DNA from: an uncultured Granulosicoccaceae bacterium
Lineage (GTDB): Bacteria; Pseudomonadota; Gammaproteobacteria; Granulosicoccales; Granulosicoccaceae
Reading direction: 5' to 3'
DNA length: 64,000 nt
Assembly: GCA_937951345.1 (NCBI GenBank)
Contig: CALFCF010000030.1
Coordinates: forward strand, 1 to 64,000
This document shows, one piece after another, positions 33,879-46,910 of the stretch. Position numbers and translations under genes: made by a program. The notes beneath the pieces are model-generated. The model did not search any database. It was not told the DNA's origin and saw nothing but the letters and a program-made list of their open reading frames with translations. The stretch's first letter is position 1. Each line of letters opens with the position of its first letter.

Positions 33879-34428
33879 CCGCTGTGTGATCTTTAAGAAC
33901 TGAATTTATCCATTTTTTTAGTCTCACTGAGCGACTCGGGCGTCCTATGCCTTGTCAGGCCATGCTTTTTCAGGCCATGCTTTGTCGGGTCATGCTTCGT
34001 CAGGCAACCCATTACCGATCGATACCTAATCAGTAAATCTCTTAGCCGAATTTCACAACTCTCGTTTGAAAACCTGGTTTCAACATAAACCGGCAATCTG
34101 ACCGCACGGGCTAACAGCGCTCTCCAAAAATTACCGCCGTACCTGCCGGTACATGCGAACAGAGCACATTCCGGCTTATCTACAAAACTCCTTGCTTTGC
34201 AGAAAGCCTTATCTGTGAAGGCTTGTGCAGAAACAATATCTGGAAGCCATCTCAAAATCGATCGGGGACGCCCAGTCCTGTACGCCGATGCTGCGCTATT
34301 GCTGTTCTGCGCTGCTCATTTACTGCGTGTAAACTGCGCTGCTCGAGCGCCACACGCCTTGTCTGAGCGCACAACCTCAATTATGAGATGGCTTCTAGTG
34401 TGCAGAGACTACGCTATACAAGTTCGCC
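33879..34428. other. Intergenic region with four 15-nt tandem repeats
   Basis: About 550 bases between the Trm112-like gene and the exported protein at 34429. It holds a four-unit 15-nt array at 33946-34005. A minus-strand frame of 120 codons (33893-34255) crosses the array because 15 is a multiple of three; its product has no recognisable domain and no good ribosome site, so I do not call it a gene. Nothing else is visible. Confidence 0.45.
33946..34005. repeat. Four imperfect 15-nt tandem repeats
   Basis: Units TATGCCTTGTCAGGC, CATGCTTTTTCAGGC, CATGCTTTGTCGGGT and CATGCTTCGTCAGGC at 33946, 33961, 33976 and 33991. Period exactly 15. Confidence 0.85.
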
Positions 34429-35094
34429 CTAAAGACTTTTAAGGTTTACCGGGTATACGTTGGAGTGTGATTCGATTGTTGACTGACCTGATCTGGCAAT
34501 ACGTGCCACTTGCAAGTAAACCGTTTTACCGAGCAGATTGGTATCGACCGGAATAGCATCCGGCAAATTAAGCCAGCTCATTTTCTCCATGTTGCGCTTT
34601 GAAGAAAGACGGTAGTGACTGGCGCCACCGGCTACTTTGGGTACGAGTTGTACGCGAACTGCGTTGTCCTTGACACTTACACCTTTGATTGAGGGTGATG
34701 TACCGCTACCGCTACCGGAATCAGCGAGCGAACTACCGGCTTTACAACGTGGTCCCGGCAGACCGTCACGCAACTCGATTACCTTAACCAGATTAAAATG
34801 ACGCGCAGGTTCAGAAATACGCAGGCCGGCGAAACGATTCTTCGAGACTGTTACTACCAACGGTACGGGCGGCACATCAAGTAACACACGACCGTCCGAT
34901 GATGTAAACGTTGCACCAAACTTTTTGTAATCGCCATGGGTTCCTATGCAAACTGCTGCACCAGCAATCGGCTCACCTTCGGGTGTAACGATGCGCACGC
35001 CAAATTTAGCCGCCTGTGCAGTAGAGGCTACCACCGTCAGGAGTAAACCCGTCACGGCATATCCAATTAGTTTGTGCAAGTTTCTTGTTTTCAT
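34429..35094 (-). CDS. Exported protein with carboxypeptidase-regulatory-like domain
   Basis: The 221-residue protein has a signal peptide (LIGYAVTGLLLTVVASTAQAA, cleavage after AQA). An Ig-like segment follows: FGVRIVTPEGEPIAGAAVCIGTHGDYKKFGATFTSSDGRVLLDVPPVPLVVTVSK, the pattern of carboxypeptidase regulatory-like (transthyretin-like) domains. A short Ser/Gly linker leads to a second strand-rich part that resembles a fibronectin-type fold (NAVRVQLVPKVAGGASHYRLSS). Two cysteines, in AAVCIG and GPRCKAG, may pair. It is probably periplasmic or surface-exposed. Function unknown. It lies alone on the minus strand. Confidence 0.7.
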   Translation of the reverse strand: MKTRNLHKLIGYAVTGLLLTVVASTAQAAKFGVRIVTPEGEPIAGAAVCIGTHGDYKKFGATFTSSDGRVLLDVPPVPLVVTVSKNRFAGLRISEPARHFNLVKVIELRDGLPGPRCKAGSSLADSGSGSGTSPSIKGVSVKDNAVRVQLVPKVAGGASHYRLSSKRNMEKMSWLNLPDAIPVDTNLLGKTVYLQVARIARSGQSTIESHSNVYPVNLKSL

Positions 35095-35330
35095 TTGTAA
35101 AGCCTCAATCGCCTGTCAGGCCATGACAAATCACGGCATTGCTGATCTGTGAAATTGGAGACTATTGTGCGGTTTATGCGCATCAGAGTAACCGACACGC
35201 TTCAAATTCAGCACAGATAAGGTGTGACAGACTCTACAAAGTCAACTTATTCGAGAGCTAATACAATCGACGAAACCACTGTCGCAGGTCACAAAAAACA
35301 ACAGATCCCAGGCCAGGTGTTGTGAGAGAA

Positions 35331-36059
35331 CTACTGCCAGGCCCGGACCGGACCTGTATCGATATGGATAAAGTCACGAGCCGCATAGTAACCAACACCA
35401 CCCCGGTTAGCCTCAATAGCCAGGTTCCGAAGCTTACGCGCCTTAACTGATGGCAACCTGAAATCAATCGCTTTCCCCGTGATATGCAGACTGTTAGAAG
35501 CAACGCGTTCATAGGTTTTGGCAAGTTCGGCATTGGTTTGCGCCGAGCGATAACCCGAGAGAATGTGGAGCGGCTCACGGGTATCCAACTGCGAATAAAC
35601 TGCATACATAAAATCGATTACGTACGGGTCAATCGGCCAGGCTTCTTCACGTCGAAAGTCTCTTAGCAAGTAACTGATCTGCTCGATGGCGGGCGTGAGA
35701 AAGCGACCACTGGCCCAATACGGACCTTCGTAATATTCATCAGTCTGCACGTTCCACAAACGCAGATGGCGTTCTTCAATCCGAGCAGCTTCAGCTTTCC
35801 GGTGATTGATTTTACCCACTGGCTCGGGTTTACCTTTATTGGAAGCAAATGCACTTTCAAAGGCTACTGGCGACAGGATTTCAGCCGCGGTTACTGACTG
35901 CATCAATGCCGGAGCACCAACCGTTGCAAGCGCAGTCTGTTTCAGAAAACACCGTCTGGTATTTTTTTTACGTTCCGACAACTTGTTCAAGCCGGAGCTT
36001 GTACTAGAGGTTAGTCGTTGTTTATGCTGAATTTGAGGATGTGGTTGTAGCTGTTTCAT
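35331..36059 (-). CDS. DUF882/YcbK-like exported peptidase-fold protein with Tat-type signal
   Basis: This 242-residue protein has an internal twin-arginine stretch, TRRCFLKQTALATVGAPALMQS, in an unusually long N-region of about 33 residues. The mature part matches the YcbK/DUF882 group of the M15 peptidase fold: RHLRLWNVQTDEYYEGPYW, ILSGYRSAQTNAEL, SLHITGKAIDFRLP with HxxGxAxD zinc ligands, and the terminal GVGYYAARDFIHIDTGPVRAW with the second HxD. Relatives are predicted to trim or bind peptidoglycan. Met codons inside the long N-region offer shorter starts nearer to the RR motif. It stands alone with long non-coding DNA on both sides. Confidence 0.87.
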   Translation of the reverse strand: MKQLQPHPQIQHKQRLTSSTSSGLNKLSERKKNTRRCFLKQTALATVGAPALMQSVTAAEILSPVAFESAFASNKGKPEPVGKINHRKAEAARIEERHLRLWNVQTDEYYEGPYWASGRFLTPAIEQISYLLRDFRREEAWPIDPYVIDFMYAVYSQLDTREPLHILSGYRSAQTNAELAKTYERVASNSLHITGKAIDFRLPSVKARKLRNLAIEANRGGVGYYAARDFIHIDTGPVRAWQ

Positions 36060-36462
36060 TGAATGGGTGCTTTACATTCCGTTGTATAATTTTTTTGCAA
36101 GAGATAAACGTATTGAACTGAAAAACAAGGCACATCAGTTACAACAGGCACACCAGTTACAACATCTAATGTGAATTCGACTGGTGGTTAGACAGAAGAC
36201 ATACCGGCGGTATGGACGTCTACGCTACTGACATCCTGTCAGTTGTACAAGTGGAATAGGTTCAGTGTGTGATGGTATCGCATGATGGCAGCGGGCTCAA
36301 TTTACCGCTCGCCTGTTCGCCTGTGCGATTTTGGGAAAAGGTTAAAGTTTATTATTAGAAAAAGATTCTATCTCGCTGTTTTTGCTGATTTCGTAGCACG
36401 AATACAGACTTTACTGCTGTTTTCGCAGCCGGGAGATTCAGGCACGGCAGTTAGCCGGCAGG
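36060..36462. other. Intergenic region between YcbK-like gene and greA
   Basis: About 400 bases. A tandem pair of 18-nt units lies at 36128-36163. The left end should hold the promoter of the YcbK-like gene, the right end the 3' part of the carAB-greA transcript. I see no clear terminator; a short inverted repeat (TAGCC/GGCTA) near 36453-36466 is weak. No gene recognised. Confidence 0.4.
36128..36163. repeat. 18-nt tandem duplication
   Basis: Units AGGCACATCAGTTACAAC (36128-36145) and AGGCACACCAGTTACAAC (36146-36163) differ at one base. Confidence 0.8.
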
Positions 36463-36942
36463 CTAGGCGTACTTAACCGTGGCAATTTCATACTCCTTAC
36501 CACCACCAGGTGTATCAACTGAGACATCATCCCCTTCGCTTTTGCCGATGATCGCTTTGGCAACCGGTGAGTTGAACGATATACGACCTTCGGCAAAATC
36601 TGCCTCATCATCACCGACGATCTGATAGGTGACTTTTTCGTCCGTGTCCAGATCAAGAAGCTCCACAGTTACCCCGAATACGACTTTGCCTGAAGGCTTC
36701 AACCGCGTGACATCTATAACCTGCGCAAGACTCAGCTTGCCTTCAATTTCTTTTATACGACCTTCAATGAAACTCTGTTGCTCGCGCGCTGCATGATACT
36801 CAGCGTTCTCTTTTAAATCACCGTGTTCCCTGGCCTCTGCAATAGCCTCAATGACTTTAGGGCGCCGCACGCCTTTTAACTCGGCAAGCTCCTCGCGCAA
36901 CAGCCCTTCACCGCGTACCGTCATCGGATATCGATCACTCAT
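36463..36942 (-). CDS. greA: Transcription elongation factor GreA
   Basis: This 159-residue factor rescues backtracked RNA polymerase by promoting transcript cleavage through the secondary channel. The N-terminal coiled coil shows [51 protein letters not shown], with the acidic tip residues in GDLKENAEY; the C-terminal domain reads [36 protein letters not shown]. Both halves are full length. Its ATG overlaps the carB stop (ATGA), so it is translated in step with carB, and the order carA-carB-greA is common in gammaproteobacteria. Confidence 0.97.
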   Translation of the reverse strand: MSDRYPMTVRGEGLLREELAELKGVRRPKVIEAIAEAREHGDLKENAEYHAAREQQSFIEGRIKEIEGKLSLAQVIDVTRLKPSGKVVFGVTVELLDLDTDEKVTYQIVGDDEADFAEGRISFNSPVAKAIIGKSEGDDVSVDTPGGGKEYEIATVKYA

Positions 36943-39900
36943 GAAATTTCCTGATGTAACTGTTGAAGGCTATAGATGTCTTTGTTGTCAATTTCATCCA
37001 AAGCACGGCACATTGCCCGTGCAGCGGCGATTGATGTCACATAGGGCACATGCCCTGTCAGAGCCTGACTACGTATGTAATGACTGTCAAGCACGGCCTT
37101 GCTGCCTTCTACTGTATTGACAATATAGTCGATCTCACCATTTTTTAATTGATCCAGAATATTCGGTCTGCCTTGCTGAAGTTTGTTAACAGCACTGCAC
37201 GCAAGACCGGCATCCGTTATCGCGCGGCACGTTCCCCGCGTGGCAACGATGCGGAATCCCTGTGTAATTAACTGCCCGGCGATTTCGACAGCATGCGATC
37301 GATCCCGTTCACGCACTGACAGAAACGCGATACCTCGATTCGGCAGGGTCACGTTACTGGCCAATGTTGCCTTGCCGAACGCTTCGCCAAACGTTCTACC
37401 GACGCCCATGACTTCACCGGTAGATTTCATTTCCGGACCCAGCACAGGATCAACATCCGGGAATTTACCAAATGGAAACACCGATTCCTTGATGTTGTAA
37501 AAAGCCGGTTGACGCTCCCGGGTAACATCTTGCTCAGTCAATGAAATACCTGCCATACAACGCGCACCGATTCGAGCATACTGGACCCCGCAAGCCTTCG
37601 AAACGAAAGGAACGGTGCGGGAGGCACGGGGATTGACTTCAAGTATAAAAATAGACTCACCCTGCACCGCAAACTGTGCATTCATCAATCCGACAACACC
37701 AAGCTCCAGTGCCAACAAGCTTACCTGGCGCCGAATCTCATCCTGAATGGCGTTACTCAGACTATACGGTGGCAAACAACAAGCCGAATCACCGGAGTGA
37801 ACACCGGCTTCTTCAATGTGCTCCATGATGCCCGCTATAACCACATCCTTGCCATCACAAACAGCATCTACATCAACTTCGATGGCATCATCCAAAAAGT
37901 GATCAAGCAACACCGGTGAATCATTGGACACCGATACTGCTTCATCCAGGTAGCGAAGCAAAGAGGCTTCACTGCGTACAATTTCCATCGCCCGGCCACC
38001 CAGTACGTACGATGGTCTGACGACCAAAGGATAACCCAGTTTTGTGGCTGCACTTACCGCTTCGTCGCGGTTTCTGACTGTAGCGTTTGGCGGTTGACGC
38101 AAGTCAAGCTTTTGCAGCAGCTGCTGAAACAACTCTCTGTCTTCGGCTAAATCAATGGATTCAGGCGACGTGCCTATTATTGGAACACCGGCAGCTTTCA
38201 GATCACGTGCAAGCTTCAGCGGCGTCTGTCCGCCGTACTGCACGATGACACCCGTCGGTTTTTCCTTGTGCACTATCTCGAGTACGTCTTCGAGCGTCAA
38301 CGGTTCGAAATACAGTCGATCGGACGTGTCATAGTCGGTTGAAACCGTTTCCGGATTGCAGTTAACCATAATGGTTTCGTAACCGTCTTCACGTAGTGCC
38401 AACGCAGCATGGACACAGCAATAATCAAATTCGATACCCTGTCCGATTCTGTTCGGACCACCACCGAGAACCATGATCTTACGCCGATCACCCGGGTCGG
38501 CCTCGCATGCCTCGTCATAGGTTGAATAAAGATAAGCGGTTTCACTGGCGAACTCGCCTGCACAGGAGTCAACGCGTTTAAACACCGGATGCAAACCGAT
38601 CACTTGACGACGTGCGCGAATAGCCGACTGATCACATCCCAGCAGATAAGCCAGCCTGACATCGGCGAATCCCTTGCGCTTAAGGCGTGTCAGGCGCGAT
38701 GCATCGAGCGTCGCAGGATCACTCACCGAAGAATCAGCAGCAGCGTCAGCTAATAAAGCAGTTTCCTCGGCGACAAGGTCCTCCAACTGAGCCAGAAACC
38801 AGGGGTCAATGCGGGTGAGCTCAAACACCTGATCCAGTGTCCAGCCCTCACGAAACGCATCAGCTACGTAACGAATACGGTCCGGGCCAGGTTCGCGCAG
38901 CTCACGGTTAAGCGCAGATACTCGCAACTCCGCGTCTTGCTCATGCAGAATGGTGTCAAGTCCATGGATCCCGGTTTCCAGCCCGCGCAACGCTTTTTGA
39001 AGGGATTCCTGAAAATTTCGTCCGATGGCCATCACTTCGCCAACCGACTTCATCTGCGTGGTCAGTCGCGCGTCCGCATTCGGGAATTTTTCAAACGTGA
39101 AGCGCGGCACCTTGGTCACAACATAATCGATTGACGGTTCGAAAGACGCCGGAGTCGCCCCGCCAGTTATTTCGTTATCAAGTTCATCCAGCGTGTAACC
39201 CACCGCTAACTTGGCAGCAACCTTTGCTATCGGAAATCCGGTGGCTTTCGATGCCAGCGCGGATGAGCGCGACACCCGCGGGTTCATCTCGATAACAATC
39301 ATTTGCCCATCGTCCGGGTTGATCGCAAACTGGACGTTTGATCCGCCGGTATCAACGCCGATTTTCCGAAGCACCGCGATCGATGCATTGCGCATGATCT
39401 GGTACTCCTTGTCCGTTAGGGTTTGCGACGGCGCAACAGTAATCGAGTCACCCGTGTGCACACCCATTGGATCAAAATTTTCTATCGAACAGACAATAAT
39501 CACGTTGTCATTGCTGTCGCGCACCACTTCCATTTCATATTCTTTCCATCCCAGAACCGACTCCTCCAGCAACACCTCAGTGGTGGGTGACAGATCAAGG
39601 CCGCGACGAACAATCACGTCGAATTCTTCCATATTGTAGGCGATACCGCCGCCGCTACCGCCCATCGTGAAAGACGGACGTATGATGCAGGGAAAGCCGA
39701 TCATCGCCTGACCCTGATGCGCTTCTTCGAGGCTGTGAGCAATAGCAGCACGTGGTGTCGCAAGACCAATATCGGTCATGGCCTTACGAAAACGCTCGCG
39801 ATCTTCGGCCATGTCAATGGCATCGCGTGTCGCGCCGATCATCGCCACGTTATGCTCAGCGAGCACCCCTTCACGTTCAAGATCAAGTGCGCAATTGAGC

Positions 39901-40184
39901 GCTGTCTGACCACCCATGGTTGGCAGAATAGCGTCCGGTTTTTCGCGCTCAATGATCTTTGCTACCGTCTGCCATTGGATCGGCTCGATGTAGATTGCAT
40001 CAGCCATAACAGGGTCTGTCATGATCGTTGCCGGATTGGAATTAACCAATATGACCCGGAAGCCCTCCTCCGCCAGCGCTTTACAGGCTTGCGCACCGGA
40101 GTAGTCGAACTCACAGGCCTGTCCGATAACGATCGGTCCGGCACCGATTAGCAGTATGGACTCTATGTCAGTACGCTTGGGCAT
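36939..40184 (-). CDS. carB: Carbamoyl-phosphate synthase large chain
   Basis: The 1081-residue subunit makes carbamoyl phosphate from bicarbonate, ATP and ammonia delivered by CarA, for arginine and pyrimidines. It has two homologous ATP-grasp halves. The first opens [31 protein letters not shown] and contains [15 protein letters not shown]; the second opens [29 protein letters not shown] with [13 protein letters not shown]. Between them lies the oligomerisation domain, and the C-terminal allosteric MGS-like domain includes [13 protein letters not shown]. Length is normal. CarA is 44 bp upstream and greA overlaps its stop. Confidence 0.98.
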   Translation of the reverse strand: MPKRTDIESILLIGAGPIVIGQACEFDYSGAQACKALAEEGFRVILVNSNPATIMTDPVMADAIYIEPIQWQTVAKIIEREKPDAILPTMGGQTALNCALDLEREGVLAEHNVAMIGATRDAIDMAEDRERFRKAMTDIGLATPRAAIAHSLEEAHQGQAMIGFPCIIRPSFTMGGSGGGIAYNMEEFDVIVRRGLDLSPTTEVLLEESVLGWKEYEMEVVRDSNDNVIIVCSIENFDPMGVHTGDSITVAPSQTLTDKEYQIMRNASIAVLRKIGVDTGGSNVQFAINPDDGQMIVIEMNPRVSRSSALASKATGFPIAKVAAKLAVGYTLDELDNEITGGATPASFEPSIDYVVTKVPRFTFEKFPNADARLTTQMKSVGEVMAIGRNFQESLQKALRGLETGIHGLDTILHEQDAELRVSALNRELREPGPDRIRYVADAFREGWTLDQVFELTRIDPWFLAQLEDLVAEETALLADAAADSSVSDPATLDASRLTRLKRKGFADVRLAYLLGCDQSAIRARRQVIGLHPVFKRVDSCAGEFASETAYLYSTYDEACEADPGDRRKIMVLGGGPNRIGQGIEFDYCCVHAALALREDGYETIMVNCNPETVSTDYDTSDRLYFEPLTLEDVLEIVHKEKPTGVIVQYGGQTPLKLARDLKAAGVPIIGTSPESIDLAEDRELFQQLLQKLDLRQPPNATVRNRDEAVSAATKLGYPLVVRPSYVLGGRAMEIVRSEASLLRYLDEAVSVSNDSPVLLDHFLDDAIEVDVDAVCDGKDVVIAGIMEHIEEAGVHSGDSACCLPPYSLSNAIQDEIRRQVSLLALELGVVGLMNAQFAVQGESIFILEVNPRASRTVPFVSKACGVQYARIGARCMAGISLTEQDVTRERQPAFYNIKESVFPFGKFPDVDPVLGPEMKSTGEVMGVGRTFGEAFGKATLASNVTLPNRGIAFLSVRERDRSHAVEIAGQLITQGFRIVATRGTCRAITDAGLACSAVNKLQQGRPNILDQLKNGEIDYIVNTVEGSKAVLDSHYIRSQALTGHVPYVTSIAAARAMCRALDEIDNKDIYSLQQLHQEIS

Positions 40185-40228
40185 GGTACGTTAGGTTTTG
40201 TCTGTGTTTTTTCTGGGTTTCAAACCGG

Positions 40229-41449
40229 CTAAGCGCCGCTGTCTGGCTGCGCGTTGGTCATCAGCATGCTGACAAACCGATCAAACAAAGGTGCAACATC
40301 ATGAGGCCCGGGACTCGCTTCCGGGTGTCCCTGGAATCCGAACGCCGGCACATCGTTACGCTCGATCCCTTGTATTGAGTCGTCAAACAACGACTTGTGC
40401 GTCACAGTCATGTGGTTACCCAGTGTGTCAGGATCAACCGCGAAGCCATGGTTCTGGCTGCTGATCATGACGCGCCCGGTTTTAAGATCAACAACCGGAT
40501 GATTGGCGCCGTGGTGACCAAACTTCATTTTCAGCGTTTTCGCACCGGATGCGAGCGCCAGCAACTGATGCCCCAGACATATACCGAATACCGGAATATT
40601 GCCGTCAAGCAGTGTGCGAATTGTGTTTATCGCGTAATCGCAAGGTTCAGGATCGCCCGGGCCGTTTGATAAAAAGACGCCCGCAGGCTTTGCCGCCATG
40701 ATCTGTTCAGCAGTGGTCGTCGCCGGTACCACGTGGATATCACAACCACGGCTGGCGAGCATACGCAGGATGTTGTGCTTGACTCCGAAATCCATCGCAA
40801 CAACCAACGGTCTAGCGGATGTTCCATCTGATGCAGCAGGTTCTGCGACGGGATAGCTGTCGCTTTGCAGATCCCAAACACCGTCCGACCAGGGATAACT
40901 ATCGGTACAGGTCACGTCCCGAGCCAGATCCATCCCGGCAAGACCGGGAAATGCGCGAGCCGCCTCTTCTCCACGCGCGCGTAACTCGGCGTAATCGGTT
41001 TCAAATGTATCGGCAGCGACGATGCTGCCGGGCATCGAGCCATGCTCACGCAGGTGGCGCGTTAAGCGGCGGGTATCAATGTTGGCAATTGCAACAACCT
41101 TTTGTGCAGTCAAATAAGCCGGCAGTGATGAATGCGCCCGCCAGTTGCTGTGCACCGCGGGCAAATCGCGAATAATCAATCCGGCTGCATGCACTGCATT
41201 CGATTCTGCATCTACCGGGGTGCAACCGGTGTTGCCAATGTGTGGATAAGTAAGAGTGACTATCTGGCTGGCGTACGATGGATCCGTCAGTATTTCCTGA
41301 TAACCGGTCATTGCCGTATTGAACACCACCTCGCCGGTGGTTATACCGGCCTGCCCTATTGAGGAACCATTGAACGATGTACCATCAGCCAGCACGAGCG
41401 TTGCCGGCATCTGTCGGATTGCTGCGGATTGATAACTATCAACGCTCAT
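40229..41449 (-). CDS. carA: Carbamoyl-phosphate synthase small chain (glutaminase)
   Basis: CarA hydrolyses glutamine and channels ammonia to CarB. The N-terminal domain shows [44 protein letters not shown], typical of the family. The class I amidotransferase domain has the nucleophile Cys in [26 protein letters not shown], and the His-Glu pair in [14 protein letters not shown]. The start is uncertain: ATG 41449 gives 406 residues with a somewhat distant GGAGAG, and GTG 41470 would add seven. It heads the carA-carB-greA operon; the dapB gene often found upstream is absent. The leader of several hundred bases may hold pyrimidine and arginine control, but I cannot point to an operator. Confidence 0.96.
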   Translation of the reverse strand: MSVDSYQSAAIRQMPATLVLADGTSFNGSSIGQAGITTGEVVFNTAMTGYQEILTDPSYASQIVTLTYPHIGNTGCTPVDAESNAVHAAGLIIRDLPAVHSNWRAHSSLPAYLTAQKVVAIANIDTRRLTRHLREHGSMPGSIVAADTFETDYAELRARGEEAARAFPGLAGMDLARDVTCTDSYPWSDGVWDLQSDSYPVAEPAASDGTSARPLVVAMDFGVKHNILRMLASRGCDIHVVPATTTAEQIMAAKPAGVFLSNGPGDPEPCDYAINTIRTLLDGNIPVFGICLGHQLLALASGAKTLKMKFGHHGANHPVVDLKTGRVMISSQNHGFAVDPDTLGNHMTVTHKSLFDDSIQGIERNDVPAFGFQGHPEASPGPHDVAPLFDRFVSMLMTNAQPDSGA

Positions 41450-41600
41450 TTGATGCTGTTGTCTCTCCACTTACTCTGCCAGGTTGTCGAAACCATCATA
41501 GACAGCCCCTAACTAGGCAACCTGGTTATTTACACGCGCGTACAGAAAATTCTGATCCGTGCACAAGGATCAGAGGCAGGCTGTTTCTATACGCTGATTA

Positions 41601-41632
41601 ACTAAAACTGACTTCGACTAAAACTGACTTCG
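41601..41632. repeat. Exact 16-nt tandem duplication
   Basis: ACTAAAACTGACTTCG occurs twice in tandem without a mismatch, in non-coding DNA upstream of carA. Confidence 0.85.
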
Positions 41633-41888
41633 GGTGACTTTTGGCGGACTGGTGGATCGCAGTGTAGTCGTGCAAGCGGTGCAAGTGCTAAAAGGAATTT
41701 ATGCAAGGTCTGCGTTTTAGCTCGCAACACGCCTTACTTAAACTTCACCTATTTTCACTTACACCGGCTACGTACGGTTAACGCTAATACTTATGGTTAA
41801 CGCTAAAAACCGCAGCTAGTAGCTTTACCGGTTACTTACTTGCACCTTTTACCGTCCCACTTGCTTTAATGGCCAAGAGCCAACAAAT

Positions 41889-41924
41889 GGTAACGGCAAC
41901 GCTGTGGGTAACGGCGACGCTGTG
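41889..41924. repeat. 18-nt tandem duplication
   Basis: GGTAACGGCAACGCTGTG and GGTAACGGCGACGCTGTG follow each other; one mismatch. Non-coding. Confidence 0.8.
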
Positions 41925-42035
41925 CCGTAGCAGCATACTGCGAGTCAGGAGCTTGCGCCTGAGTCGACGAATTATAGCCTAGGCGCTATGCATTCGGCAA
42001 CGCTCTGACCAATCGTTAATGTTAAATGACGACTA

Positions 42036-43052
42036 TCAGTTTGTCTGATAACGGATTATTCCACCGCTGGTTGTCGCCATAATTTCACCCTGATTTTCCA
42101 GGTAACGCAGGTGTGCAAGACACTCACCCATCGCGAACATCATCTGGCGAGGATCCAGCTCGCGCTGGAACAGAAGCGGCAGTAGTTGATGGGCGGTGAC
42201 CGGCTTTTGTATTGACTGGCGCAACCTGTCCAGGCGCTCGTCATGATGATCACGCAGCTGGCCCAACCGCTCGTGCAGTCCTGTAAAGGGCAAACCATGC
42301 GATGGCAGCACCAGCGCATCTGCGGGCAAACTATCGTAGTTTGCAAACGATCCCAGAAAGTCGGCCAGCGGATCCAGGCGGTTTTTATACCAGTTGAGCG
42401 AAATGTTCGGCGTAATACGCGGCAGAATTTGATCTGCTGCGATCAATACGTTAATCGCTTCCGAATACAATGTGATCTGCTCGGGTGCATGTCCGCCGCC
42501 TGTGATCACCTGCCATTTATAGCCTCCAGCCGTTAAGGAATCACCCGCTTTGACGATGTTGTCCACCTGAGGCAAACCCGCGACAATCTGGCGATAGGAG
42601 TTACCCTCGGCAGCCATTTTATGCAATAAATCATCGGGCATACCGTGCTCGCGATACCAGGCTGCCTGTGCCCCGGCAAACTCTTCATCAGTCGCCTCAA
42701 ACGCAGCTTTAGCCTGATCGAATTCCAGCTGAGACATCGTAACCGGCAATTGCGCGTGCTGAGACTGAAACCAGCTGGCAAGACCGATGTGATCCGGATG
42801 GTAGTGCGTAATGAGTAAATGACCGGGCGTTCTGCCTGTCGCACTTAATAGTTGTTGCCAAAGATCACAGGTAGCAGCTGAATCAATACCGGTATCGACA
42901 ATCATCAGATCGTCAGTTGCATTGCCAATCAACCAGACATTGACGTGGTCAAGTGCAAATGGCAACGGCATGTAGCCCCAATCAATAACAGAATGTACCC
43001 GTTGAATGGTGCCCGCAGGCGGAGCGGTATCGAAGGCGTATTGTATTGCCAA
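42036..43052 (-). CDS. Metallo-beta-lactamase-fold hydrolase
   Basis: The 338-residue protein has the MBL metal-binding motif LLITHYHPDHIGLASWF (HxHxDH pattern with Tyr and Pro between), the upstream MIVDTGIDSAATCDLW, the third metal segment GGGHAPEQITLYSEAINVLIAADQILP and ALVLPSHGLPFTGL. The C-terminal 60 residues (AHQLLPLLFQRELDPRQMMFAMGECLAHLRYLENQGEI) look like the winged-helix tail of LACTB2-like and related thioesterase or hydrolase groups. Substrate unknown. It lies downstream of parE in the same direction, 141 bp after the parE stop. Confidence 0.88.
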   Translation of the reverse strand: MAIQYAFDTAPPAGTIQRVHSVIDWGYMPLPFALDHVNVWLIGNATDDLMIVDTGIDSAATCDLWQQLLSATGRTPGHLLITHYHPDHIGLASWFQSQHAQLPVTMSQLEFDQAKAAFEATDEEFAGAQAAWYREHGMPDDLLHKMAAEGNSYRQIVAGLPQVDNIVKAGDSLTAGGYKWQVITGGGHAPEQITLYSEAINVLIAADQILPRITPNISLNWYKNRLDPLADFLGSFANYDSLPADALVLPSHGLPFTGLHERLGQLRDHHDERLDRLRQSIQKPVTAHQLLPLLFQRELDPRQMMFAMGECLAHLRYLENQGEIMATTSGGIIRYQTN

Positions 43053-43193
43053 TGTTGTTCAACCAATATTTGCGAACGGATTTTTGAACGACTTGTCCGC
43101 TTCAATTCCTGACGGATAAACGTGCAACACTATACGTGCGCCACACTACCTGCGACACGACTTTCAGCTGTTTTCGACTGTTTGTCCAAATGC

Positions 43194-46005
<2,812 letters not shown>

Positions 46006-46884
46006 ATGGCAGATTCACCTTTCATTGTTGAACTCGACGAGTCAAATTTTGTACAGGTAGTGGTCGAGGGCTCGGCCACCACACCTGTGCTGGTGGATTT
46101 CTGGGCTGATTGGTGCGGGCCGTGTAAATCGCTTATGCCAATTCTGGAGAAACTGGCGATCGAATATAACGGTGCCTTCGTCCTGGCAAAGCTCGATACG
46201 GAGCGCTTTCAGGGCATTGCGCAGCAGTTGGGAATTCGCAGTTTGCCCACTGTTAAACTATTCAAGGAAGGTCAACTGGTTGACGAGTTTATGGGTGCTC
46301 TGCCTGAGGCGGAGGTTAGAACCTTCCTATCCAACCATATTGAAGGCAACAATGCCGAGTTGGCAGGTGACCCTGCACTCGAGCAGGCCATGATGCTGTT
46401 TGAGCAGGGCGATATCAAAGGATCACGCGCACAATTACTGCAGTTACAGGCTGCAGAACCCGCTAACGTTGACGTACTGCTCGCACTTGGACAGGTGTGC
46501 GTTGCTGAAAACGACCTTGTTACAGCCGAAAGTTGTTTAAACGCGCTCTCTGACGATGACAAAAGTTCGGTTGCAGCGACACGTCTGGCTGCAACAATTG
46601 AACTATCCCGAGAGATATCGGGTGATGAGAAATCGTTGGATCAATGGCAATCACAACTAGCCGGTGACGCCAATGACAGTGAAGCGAGATATAAAGTGGC
46701 TATCCACAATGCAGCCGCCGGTAACATGGAACAAGGCATTGAAGAGCTATTGACGTTGATGCAAAAAGATCCGGAATACAACGATGGTGCAGCTCGCAAA
46801 AAACTGCTTAACCTGTTCGATGTGCTTGGCAACGACCCGCTCGCCGGCCAGTACCGACGCAAGATGTTCGCGCTTCTTCATTAA
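46006..46884 (+). CDS. Thioredoxin-domain TPR protein (CnoX/YbbN-like)
   Basis: The 292-residue cytoplasmic protein joins an N-terminal thioredoxin domain with the active site DFWADWCGPCKSLMP and cis-Pro segment IRSLPTVKLFKEG to a C-terminal tetratricopeptide region (LFEQGDIKGSRAQLLQLQAAEPANVDVLLALGQV and later DSEARYKVAIHNAAAGNMEQGIEELLTLM). This is the layout of E. coli YbbN/CnoX, a chaperedoxin that guards clients of GroEL and DnaK during oxidative stress. Both active-site cysteines are kept here (CGPC). I place the start at ATG 46006 with AGGT upstream, not at the TTG at 45985. It is convergent with the DUF2007 gene. Confidence 0.9.
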   Translation: MADSPFIVELDESNFVQVVVEGSATTPVLVDFWADWCGPCKSLMPILEKLAIEYNGAFVLAKLDTERFQGIAQQLGIRSLPTVKLFKEGQLVDEFMGALPEAEVRTFLSNHIEGNNAELAGDPALEQAMMLFEQGDIKGSRAQLLQLQAAEPANVDVLLALGQVCVAENDLVTAESCLNALSDDDKSSVAATRLAATIELSREISGDEKSLDQWQSQLAGDANDSEARYKVAIHNAAAGNMEQGIEELLTLMQKDPEYNDGAARKKLLNLFDVLGNDPLAGQYRRKMFALLH

Positions 46885-46910
46885 CAGACGCGCATTTGTT
46901 GATTGATGAT

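Larger units (their letters stand above)
41450..42035. other. Intergenic region upstream of carA with several short tandem duplications
   Basis: About 590 bases. The left part is the carA leader. Three short tandem duplications are seen: an exact 16-nt pair at 41601-41632 (ACTAAAACTGACTTCG twice), a pair of GGTTAACGCTAA strings 19 nt apart at 41776-41806, and an 18-nt pair at 41889-41924 (GGTAACGGCAACGCTGTG, one mismatch). No gene or clear terminator for the hydrolase gene is visible. Confidence 0.5.

Noticed and set aside
18091-34005. 15-nt tandem arrays considered as iterons of a replication origin or as integration sites.
   Set aside because: Unit sequences differ between arrays, no dnaA, rep or integrase gene is near, and no DnaA-box pattern was seen.
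33893-34255. A 120-codon minus-strand frame crossing the four 15-nt repeats.
   Set aside because: It stays open only because 15 is a multiple of three; no ribosome site, no recognisable domain, and odd composition.
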